From: Oscillospiraceae bacterium
GTDB lineage: Bacteria; Bacillota; Clostridia; Oscillospirales; Oscillospiraceae
Direction of reading: 5' to 3'
NCBI GenBank assembly: GCA_031263805.1
Contig: JAISFB010000030.1
Span: 1 to 6,828, forward strand
Length of the DNA: 6,828 nt
In this document: positions 1 through 5,861 of the stretch, piece after piece
Layout of the letters: each line of letters opens with the position of its first letter
Numbering within the stretch: position 1 is the first letter of the stretch
Made by a program: the position numbers and the translations under genes
The notes under the pieces: model-generated
What the model was told of the DNA's origin: nothing
Seen by the model: the letters and a program-made list of their open reading frames with translations, nothing else
Databases searched by the model: none

Positions 1-1181
1 TTCAGGCGGCGGATCATTCCTTTGCCGACGATGTGGTTCGGCAGGCAGCCGAAGGGCTGCGTACACACGATGTTGTCGACGCCGCTGTGTATGAGTTCTA
101 ACATTTCGGCTGTTAAGAGCCAGCCCTCGCCCATTTTGTTGCCGCGGCCGAGATAGCCGCGTATCAGGCGCTCTAAGTCCGAAAATCGCCCCGGCGGGCG
201 GAACGGCGTGCGCCGCTCTATCGTTTCGATCATCATATCCTGCAAGCCCTCGATATACCGCTTGAAAATATCGCACACAAGCTTTTTCAGGCGCGAGCCG
301 CGGTACAACTCCACATCCGACGCGCGGTTGTCGATCTTGAATATCATAAAATCCGTCAGGCCGGGAATAACGGCCTCGCAGCCCTCGGACAGCAAAAATT
401 CCTCAAGACCGTTGTTTCCGAGCGGAGCGAATTTAACGTAAATTTCGCCGACGATGCCGACGCGCGGCTTTGATATGCTTTTGGTCTCTATTTTCGCGAA
501 CGCGTCCGCTATGCGCTCCAGCGTCCCGCGCATATCGCGCTTCGACATCGCGCGGCCCTCGCCGAAGCTTTTGGCGATCTCGTCCGTAAAGCGCTCGGTA
601 AGCGCTTCCGCCTCGCCGCGCCGGGTTTCGTACGGCTTCACCTGGCCGGCGAGCCACGTGATAAAGTCGCCGTATATCATCGCGGTGACAAGCCTGCGGA
701 GAATCGGTATCCCAAGCTTAAAGCCCGGGTTTTTCTCAAGCCCGGACAGGTTTATCGACACGACGGGCACGTGTGACAGCCCGGCCTTTTCAAGCGCCTT
801 GCGCAGCAGGTGGATGTAATTTGACGCGCGGCAGCCGCCGCCCGTCTGCGAAATGAGCAACGCCGTTTTCCTGTCGTCGTATTTCCCCGATTTAACCGCG
901 TCGATGAGCTGCCCTATGACGAGAAGCGCGGGATAGCACGTGTCGTTATGTACGTATTTCAGGCCGGTGTCAACGATGCCGCGGTGCGTCGTCGTAAGCA
1001 TTTCAGCTTTAAAGCCGTACAGCTCAAATATCCGCCGCAGGAGCGCGAACGTCACGGGAAGCATCTGCGGCATCAAAAGCGTGTAATCGCGTTTCATCTC
1101 TTTTGTGAACAGAAGCCGGCCGTTTTTGTCATAGGTCAGCCCGGCCTTGACGCCCGCAGCGCCGCCGTTACGCCGCGCCAC
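1..1181 (-). CDS. HgdB-like reductase component of the activase-related (DUF2229-linked) family, 3' end cut off by window
   Basis: This is the C-terminal, dehydratase-like half of the large acyl-CoA dehydratase activase-related proteins, a probable iron-sulfur reductase served by the ATPase encoded just upstream. Hand translation from GTG at 1181 gives 393 residues without a stop and runs off at base 1; from family memory perhaps 40-60 residues are missing. Recognisable stretches are FTKEMKRDYTLLMPQM (25-40), YVHNDTCYPALLVIGQL (76-92, Cys82), SQTGGGCRASNYI (111-123, Cys117), GLEKNPGFKLGIP (147-159), VGIVGEIYVKF (241-251), GNKMGEGWLLTAEM (347-360) and CTQPFGCLPNHIVGKG (373-388, Cys373 and Cys379). 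The conserved cysteines are candidate cluster ligands. The start is chosen because TAG closes this frame ten codons upstream and GTG is the only start before the conserved sequence. It overlaps the upstream gene by 14 bases in the +1 frame and has only a weak G-rich ribosome site, so translation is probably coupled. The family call is firm; the substrate is unknown. Confidence 0.92.
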   Translation of the reverse strand, partial: MARRNGGAAGVKAGLTYDKNGRLLFTKEMKRDYTLLMPQMLPVTFALLRRIFELYGFKAEMLTTTHRGIVDTGLKYVHNDTCYPALLVIGQLIDAVKSGKYDDRKTALLISQTGGGCRASNYIHLLRKALEKAGLSHVPVVSINLSGLEKNPGFKLGIPILRRLVTAMIYGDFITWLAGQVKPYETRRGEAEALTERFTDEIAKSFGEGRAMSKRDMRGTLERIADAFAKIETKSISKPRVGIVGEIYVKFAPLGNNGLEEFLLSEGCEAVIPGLTDFMIFKIDNRASDVELYRGSRLKKLVCDIFKRYIEGLQDMMIETIERRTPFRPPGRFSDLERLIRGYLGRGNKMGEGWLLTAEMLELIHSGVDNIVCTQPFGCLPNHIVGKGMIRRL

Positions 1182-4113
1182 TTGTGCCGCCCCGCTTTCT
1201 TTCCTCCATCGCCGCTATCAGGCTGCGCAGTCTGATCCGCGCGGCGCCGAGGTTGCTTATCTCGTCAATTTTTATCTGCGTGTACAGCCCGCCGCGCTTT
1301 TCGAGTATGTCGCGCACCTCGTCTCCCGTAATAGCGTCCGTGCCGCAGCCGAAGGACACGAGCTGGATGAGCTCCGTGTTGTCGCGTCCCGCGGCCCAGC
1401 GCGCGGCGTTGTACATTCTCGCTTGATACGTCCATTGGTTCAGTACGCGGCGCGGTTCGCGGCCAAGCTCCTCCGACACGGCGTCCTCCGTTAGCAGGAC
1501 GAGACCGTAAGAGGTGATAAGCCCGTCGATCCCGTGATTTATCTCAGGATCGCAGTGATATGGCCGGCCTGCGGCGACGATTATCGGTTTGCCGTTCTCC
1601 TCTGCGTATTTGACGCACCGGCGGCCTTCCTCGCGGATTTCCGCGCGGAAAGCGTCATATGCGTCGTATGCCGCGCGCGCGGCGGCGCGGGTCTGCTTCG
1701 GCGGAACGCCGAACTCGCGCTCAAAATATTCGGCTGCGCGGACAAGAAATCCTTTCTTGTTGTGCAGTCCGAAATACGGAAAAAGATATTTCGCCGATTT
1801 AAGCCGCGGCATATTAGCCGCCAAAAGCTCCGGATAATACGCCACGACGGGGCAGTTGTAATGGTTGTCGGAGATGCCCTCGTCAAAATTATACGGCAGG
1901 CACGGGTAAAATATCGCGCCGCACCCCTCGTCAAGAAGCGCTTCAACGTGCCCGTGCAGCAGCTTGGCGGGATAACAGACCGTGTCGGACGGGATCGTCC
2001 GCTGACCTTTTATGTACAGCTCGCGCGAGGACTCCGGCGAAAGCGCGATTTCAAAATCCAGCTTCGTGAAAAGCTCGAACCAGAACGGCAGATTTTCGTA
2101 CATATTCAGGCCGAACGGGATGCCGATTTTCCCGCGCGACCCGTCGCCCGCGCCGCGGCCCGACATCGCGCGCAGCTTTTCGTATTTCCAGCGCATCATA
2201 TTTTGCCCGGACTCCGGGTTTATCCCCAAGGGGCGGGAGCACCTGTTGCCGGATATGAATCTCCGCCCGCCGTCGAACGTGTTTATCGTCATACGGCAGC
2301 GGTTCTGACAGCCCGAGCAGACCATAGGGCGCGCTTCGCGCCTGAACGTGCCGAGCTGTTCGCGCGTCAAAAGCGACGAGGACGAAAGCCCCGCGCGCGC
2401 CGCCGTAAGCGCCGCGCCGTAAGCGCCCATCAGCCCCGCTATCGTCGGGCGGCGCACCTCGCAGCCTATTTCCCGCTCGAACGCGCGGAGCACGGCGTCG
2501 TTCAAAAACGTTCCGCCCTGCGCGACGATTTTTTTACCAAGGTCGTCCGCCGACGCCGCGCGTATGACCTTATATACGGCGTTTTTGACGACGGAGATAG
2601 ACAATCCCGCCGAAATGTCCTCTATCGACGCGCCGTCCTTCTGCGCCTGCTTGACCGACGAATTCATAAAGACCGTACAGCGCGAACCGAGGTTCACGGG
2701 CTTCGGAGCAAGCAGTCCGAGCCTCGCGAACTCCGCGGTCTGATAGCCGAGCGCCTTTGCAAACGTCTCTATAAAGCTCCCGCAGCCCGACGAGCAGGCT
2801 TCGTTGAGCATTATCCCATCCACCGCGCCGGAGCGTATCTTGAAGCATTTTACGTCCTGCCCGCCGATGTCGATTATAAAATCCACGTCCGGCTCAAAGC
2901 GCCGCGCGGCGGTGAGATGCGCCATAGTCTCCACGAGACCGATATCGACGCCGAACGCGTTTTTGATAAGCTCCTCGCCATAGCCCGTGACGGCGGAGCC
3001 GCGGATTTCAATGCGGTCTCCGAATTTTTCATAGATTTCAAGCAGCTTGACGCGCACGATTTCCGCCGGGTCGCCCAGATTCGGCCCGTAATGGCTGTAC
3101 AGCAGGCCGCCCGTTTCGGTTATCAGCGCAAGCTTTGTCGTCGTGCTCCCGGCGTCAATGCCGAGGTAAGCATTTCCGCGGTAAGCCTCCGCGTCAACGC
3201 TCTCCGGCGCGGCGAGGCTGTGCCGCGCCGCGAACTGCGCGTATTCCGCTTCGTCCCGGAACAGCGGCGGCATCGTATCGGCCGCGCCGCCCGTGCCGGC
3301 GGCGCTTTCGAGCGCGCTTGTCAGCGCTTCGTAGGTATACGCCTCGCCGTCCGCCAGCAGCGCCGCGCCGATGGCAGCGAAGCAGTCCGCGTTTTCGGGG
3401 AACACCGCATGCTCCGAATCAAGCGCAAGCGTCTCAATAAACCGCGCGCGCAAGCCCATCAGGAACGTCAAAGGCCCGCCGAGGAACACTATTTTTCCCG
3501 TAAGCTCGCGCCCCTGCGTCAGCCCCGAGACCGTCTGATCGACCACCGCCTGAAAAATCGACGCCGCGACGTCCTCTTTTCTCCCGCCCTGATTGAGTAT
3601 CGGCTGTATATCGCTCTTTGCGAAAACGCCGCAGCGGGATGCTATCGGATAAATATTTTCGTATTTGAGCGAAAGCTCGTCAAGCTCCGCCGCCGACACC
3701 CCTATAAGCGTCGCCATCTGGTCGATAAACGCGCCGGTCCCGCCGGCGCAGGTCCCGTTCATACGTTCCTCAAGCGCGCCGCCGAAAAAGATTATCTTCG
3801 CGTCCTCGCCGCCGAGCTCGATAGCCGCGTCCGCATCCGGGATATGCCGCCGCACGGCGGACGCCGTGGCGTAAACCTCCTGCGAGAAAGGCAGCCCGGA
3901 CGCCCTCGCGACGCCGAGCCCCGCCGAGCCCGTGACGGCGACGACCGCCGAGCGCCCGCGCAGCACGCTCTCCGCCGAGCGGAGCTGCTCCGCCGCCTTA
4001 TGGCGCACGCGCGAGCCGTGCCTCTCATAGGCGCGGAACAGCAGCGCCCCGGTTTCCGACAGCACAACGGTTTTCACCGTCGTGCTGCCTACGTCTATCC
4101 CGATCCTGTACAT
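1168..4113 (-). CDS. Double BadF/BadG-type (ASKHA) activase with DUF2229 region, 2-hydroxyacyl-CoA dehydratase activator family
   Basis: This is a cytoplasmic ATPase that probably couples ATP hydrolysis to low-potential electron transfer into the HgdB-like partner encoded next. It has 981 residues. ASKHA module 1 spans about 3-255, with phosphate motif DVGSTTVK (7-14), ELGGEDAK (99-106), cluster cysteines in NGTCAGGTGAF (Cys122) and SRCGVFAKSD (Cys161), and FLGGPLTF (210-217). Module 2 spans about 315-575, with DAGSTTTK (320-327), DIGGQDVK (415-422), EACSSGCGSF (Cys440, Cys444), SRCTVF (Cys479) and AQGGTFLND (531-539). A four-cysteine patch follows (Cys599, 602, 606, 625). The DUF2229-like region runs from about 662 and includes DTVCYPAKLLHGH (Cys713), FYPCLPY (Cys738), GRPYHCDPEINHG (Cys854) and SFGCGTDA (Cys923). 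By analogy with the Acidaminococcus activator, whose dimer holds one [4Fe-4S] cluster through two cysteines per subunit, the two modules here could form a pseudo-dimer within one chain. That is inference. ATG at 4113 begins immediately before the first beta strand; the ribosome site (AGAAAG) is poor. Family members usually continue directly into the HgdB-like part; here a TAA intervenes. The physiological substrate is unknown. Confidence 0.96.
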   Translation of the reverse strand: MYRIGIDVGSTTVKTVVLSETGALLFRAYERHGSRVRHKAAEQLRSAESVLRGRSAVVAVTGSAGLGVARASGLPFSQEVYATASAVRRHIPDADAAIELGGEDAKIIFFGGALEERMNGTCAGGTGAFIDQMATLIGVSAAELDELSLKYENIYPIASRCGVFAKSDIQPILNQGGRKEDVAASIFQAVVDQTVSGLTQGRELTGKIVFLGGPLTFLMGLRARFIETLALDSEHAVFPENADCFAAIGAALLADGEAYTYEALTSALESAAGTGGAADTMPPLFRDEAEYAQFAARHSLAAPESVDAEAYRGNAYLGIDAGSTTTKLALITETGGLLYSHYGPNLGDPAEIVRVKLLEIYEKFGDRIEIRGSAVTGYGEELIKNAFGVDIGLVETMAHLTAARRFEPDVDFIIDIGGQDVKCFKIRSGAVDGIMLNEACSSGCGSFIETFAKALGYQTAEFARLGLLAPKPVNLGSRCTVFMNSSVKQAQKDGASIEDISAGLSISVVKNAVYKVIRAASADDLGKKIVAQGGTFLNDAVLRAFEREIGCEVRRPTIAGLMGAYGAALTAARAGLSSSSLLTREQLGTFRREARPMVCSGCQNRCRMTINTFDGGRRFISGNRCSRPLGINPESGQNMMRWKYEKLRAMSGRGAGDGSRGKIGIPFGLNMYENLPFWFELFTKLDFEIALSPESSRELYIKGQRTIPSDTVCYPAKLLHGHVEALLDEGCGAIFYPCLPYNFDEGISDNHYNCPVVAYYPELLAANMPRLKSAKYLFPYFGLHNKKGFLVRAAEYFEREFGVPPKQTRAAARAAYDAYDAFRAEIREEGRRCVKYAEENGKPIIVAAGRPYHCDPEINHGIDGLITSYGLVLLTEDAVSEELGREPRRVLNQWTYQARMYNAARWAAGRDNTELIQLVSFGCGTDAITGDEVRDILEKRGGLYTQIKIDEISNLGAARIRLRSLIAAMEERKRGGTSGAA

Positions 4114-4165
4114 ATTCTATATCGCTTTCTATAAATCGCTCCGGGTTCCCGGATATACCGTTTGC
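4114..4165 (-). promoter_or_regulatory. Spacer before the activase gene: palindrome and imperfect 14-base tandem duplication
   Basis: This 52-base gap follows the RCC1 gene stop. It contains TCCGGG-AA-CCCGGA (read on the minus strand, 4153-4140), a 6-base inverted repeat. Next come two near copies of one unit, AGCGATTTATAGAA (4140-4127) and AGCGATATAGAAT (4126-4114), the second abutting the ATG. The first copy carries a -10-like TATAGA (4133-4128), but I see no convincing -35 at the right distance. The palindrome lacks a following T-run, so it is not a typical intrinsic terminator. It may be an operator, or the activase may simply be co-transcribed with the genes upstream. What is seen is the repeats; any regulatory role is inferred. 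Confidence 0.3.
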
Positions 4166-5803
4166 TCAATCCGCGTATCCTTTCGAGGTGTCGATTATCA
4201 CGCTGTCCGTGGCCGCGTCATACGCGGCGTAAACGTCAAGCAGCTTCATAAAATCGCGCAGCATATAGTAGTTCGCGTCGTCGATGGCGTAGCCGCGCGG
4301 ATATACGGCGCGCCCGTCGAGCGATACGCCGTGCGTCGAGGGCTGCGTGCTTTTCGGCGGGCCGCCGCCGGGCGTCAGCTCGCCGCCGTTCAGGGTATAT
4401 TCCCTGCCCGTCGTGAGCACTACCGTCATAGTCTTAGCGTCAAATGTCGCGGAAAAGCGCTTGTTGGTGTTCATAAGCGCCGCCGCGACGTCGCGCGCCT
4501 TCAGATAATTCGCCCCGCCGATGACATACGCCTCCACGGGCGTTTCCTTGCCGTTTACAAATATCTTCTGCCACGCCGGGCGCGCTTCGGGCGAAACGGC
4601 GCCGCCGCCGATATTTTCGAGTATCTTAACGGGGGAGAGCTTATCCTCCCGCGTGCCGTCGCCGACCTGTCCGTAGACGTTGTGCCCCCAGACCAAAAGC
4701 GTCCCGTCCGTTTTTACGGCGGCGCTCGCTCCGCTTCCGGCGGCGAGCTCGCGCACGTCGGAGAGCACCTGCGCCGGAGCCAGCCGCGTCGTGCGCGAGC
4801 CGTCCCCGAGCTGTCCGTAGGCGTTATAGCCCCAGCTCCAGAGCGTTCCGTCTGATTTAAGCGCGAGGCCGTGCCCCTCCGTCGTCGAGAACGGTATGTA
4901 CACGGCGGGAGGCGGGCTTGCCGAATCGGTATCCGTCTGCACCGTCGTATAGCTGCTCTGCGTAGCGCCGCCGCTTGCCGCCGCCGTGACCGAATCCATT
5001 ATTTTGACCGGTTCGAGCCGCGTTGTGCGCGTGCCGTCCCCGAGCTGTCCGGAGGAATTGTCGCCCCACGTCCAAAGCGTGCCGTCCGTTTTGACGGCGA
5101 GTGAGCTTTCCCCGCCCGCGTCCGCGTCCGACACGGAGGATAGAACTCGCTGCGGCTCAAGCCGCGTTACGCGCAGCCCGTCGCCGAGCTGTCCGTTTTC
5201 GTTACAGCCCCAGCTCCAAAGCGTGCCGTCTGTTTTGACGGCGAGGCCATGCCGTCCGCCGCCGGCGGCTTTTGTCACGCCGTCCATAATTTTTACGGGG
5301 GAAAGCTGATCCTTTCTCGTGCCGTCGCCGACCTGTCCGTAGTAATTCGCGCCCCACGCCCAAAGCGTGCCGTCCGTTTTGACGGCGAGCGAGAAGCTTT
5401 CTCCCGCGGAAATATCCGCGACGGAATCCATTATCAAAACCGGGTCGAGCCGCGCCTCGCGCGTACCGTCGCCTATCTGACCGTAAACATTGTCGCCCCA
5501 CGCCCAAAGCGTCCCGTCAGTGCGCAGCGCGAGCGTATGCCCGCCTCCCGCCGATACTGACGCGACTTTAGAAAGGGAAAGCGATTCCGACGGCGAGAGC
5601 GTATCCGATCTTCTTCCGTCGCCGACCTGGCCGTAGTCGCTTCCGCCCCAAGTATAAAGCGCGCCGTCGGACGTTATCGCCGCGCCGTGCCGTCCGCCGA
5701 GCGCTATGGACTTAAAGCTCCCATCCGCCGCGCCCGCCGAAGCGCACAGCGATAAAGCGAGCGTGAACGCCAAAATCACCGATAAAAGCCGTCTTACGAG
5801 CAT
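4166..5803 (-). CDS. Secreted seven-repeat RCC1 beta-propeller protein with C-terminal copper-amine-oxidase-N-like repeats
   Basis: This is an exported protein of unknown ligand, probably a binding or surface-associated protein. ATG at 5803 is preferred: it has GGAG 9 bases upstream and begins a clean signal peptide (MLVRR, then hydrophobic LLSVILAFTLALSL, then ASAGAA with likely cleavage near residue 25). An in-frame TTG at 5833 would add ten unlikely residues. The mature protein (545 residues in all) has seven RCC1-type units with the core LWxWGxNxxGQxGDG, whose GQ positions are 58, 108, 156, 204, 252, 330 and 378. Spacing is 48-50 residues except for one 78-residue step caused by an insertion rich in Thr, Ser and Pro (about 278-308). 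Seven units fit a closed seven-bladed propeller. The C-terminal part has two related segments, 411-470 (FVNGKETPVEAYVIGGANYL) and 490-540 (VSLDGRAVYPRGYAIDDANY), which resemble the copper amine oxidase N-terminal-like stalk domain found in many clostridial secreted proteins. The single Cys20 in LSLC does not form a good lipobox. There is no cell-wall sorting motif or S-layer domain. Confidence 0.93.
   Translation of the reverse strand: MLVRRLLSVILAFTLALSLCASAGAADGSFKSIALGGRHGAAITSDGALYTWGGSDYGQVGDGRRSDTLSPSESLSLSKVASVSAGGGHTLALRTDGTLWAWGDNVYGQIGDGTREARLDPVLIMDSVADISAGESFSLAVKTDGTLWAWGANYYGQVGDGTRKDQLSPVKIMDGVTKAAGGGRHGLAVKTDGTLWSWGCNENGQLGDGLRVTRLEPQRVLSSVSDADAGGESSLAVKTDGTLWTWGDNSSGQLGDGTRTTRLEPVKIMDSVTAAASGGATQSSYTTVQTDTDSASPPPAVYIPFSTTEGHGLALKSDGTLWSWGYNAYGQLGDGSRTTRLAPAQVLSDVRELAAGSGASAAVKTDGTLLVWGHNVYGQVGDGTREDKLSPVKILENIGGGAVSPEARPAWQKIFVNGKETPVEAYVIGGANYLKARDVAAALMNTNKRFSATFDAKTMTVVLTTGREYTLNGGELTPGGGPPKSTQPSTHGVSLDGRAVYPRGYAIDDANYYMLRDFMKLLDVYAAYDAATDSVIIDTSKGYAD
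4604..5722 (-). repeat. DNA-level tandem array encoding the seven RCC1 blades
   Basis: The blades are repeated in the DNA as well as in the protein. On the plus strand, near-identical blocks such as CAAAGCGTGCCGTCCGTTTT recur close to 5072, 5216 and 5361, with more diverged copies close to 4692, 4837 and 5502. Most units are about 144 bases long (48 codons). Such similarity suggests recent duplication or gene conversion among the middle blades and could allow copy-number change by recombination. The first and last blades are more diverged. This is internal to a coding gene and is not a CRISPR array: there are no short identical repeats with unique spacers. Confidence 0.85.
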
Positions 5804-5810
5804 ATCAATC

Positions 5811-5827
5811 TTCTCCAAATTCTCCAA
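5811..5827 (-). promoter_or_regulatory. Duplicated ribosome-binding motif before the RCC1 gene
   Basis: TTGGAGAA occurs twice (5827-5820 and 5818-5811), one base apart. The nearer GGAG lies 9 bases before the ATG at 5803 and decides that start; the farther copy is 18 bases away, too distant to serve the same codon well. Just upstream TGCGATTG also occurs twice (5845-5838 and 5832-5825). The motifs are seen directly; the use of the nearer copy is inferred from normal spacing. Confidence 0.6.
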
Positions 5828-5844
5828 TCGCAATTTGCAATCGC

Positions 5845-5861
5845 AGCGGCCCTATGCCGCT
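5845..5861 (-). terminator. Stem-loop at the end of the channel gene, possible weak terminator or processing site
   Basis: On the minus strand AGCGGC-ATAGG-GCCGCT forms a perfect 6-base stem with a 5-base loop that starts inside the TAG stop codon of the channel gene. No T-run follows (the next bases are GCGATTGCAA), so it is not a canonical rho-independent terminator. It could partly separate channel and RCC1 expression, or stabilise the upstream mRNA end. Confidence 0.3.

Noticed and set aside
433..819. Short open frames on both strands within 1-1181
   Set aside because: They are out of frame with the conserved HgdB-like reading frame, which covers the whole stretch without a stop.
1534..4134. 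An 866-codon open frame on the plus strand, antisense to the activase gene
   Set aside because: Its product is arginine-rich and has no recognisable domain, while the opposite strand encodes a clearly conserved protein. Long antisense open frames are expected in GC-rich coding DNA.
4082..4855. A 257-codon plus-strand open frame antisense to the RCC1 gene
   Set aside because: It mirrors the repeated blades (recurring RAVxxLS patterns) and is explained entirely by the repeats on the coding strand.
4604..5722. Regular repeats resembling a CRISPR or satellite array
   Set aside because: The unit is about 144 bases, in frame, and encodes RCC1 blades; there are no short identical repeats with unique spacers.
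5744..5803. Lipoprotein signal at Cys20 of the RCC1 protein
   Set aside because: LSLC has Leu just before the cysteine, where a lipobox needs Gly, Ala or Ser, and an ordinary AxA cleavage site follows.
5804..5833. A TTG start for the RCC1 protein at 5833
   Set aside because: It would place ten charged residues before an otherwise clean signal peptide and would read through the ribosome-binding motif of the ATG at 5803.
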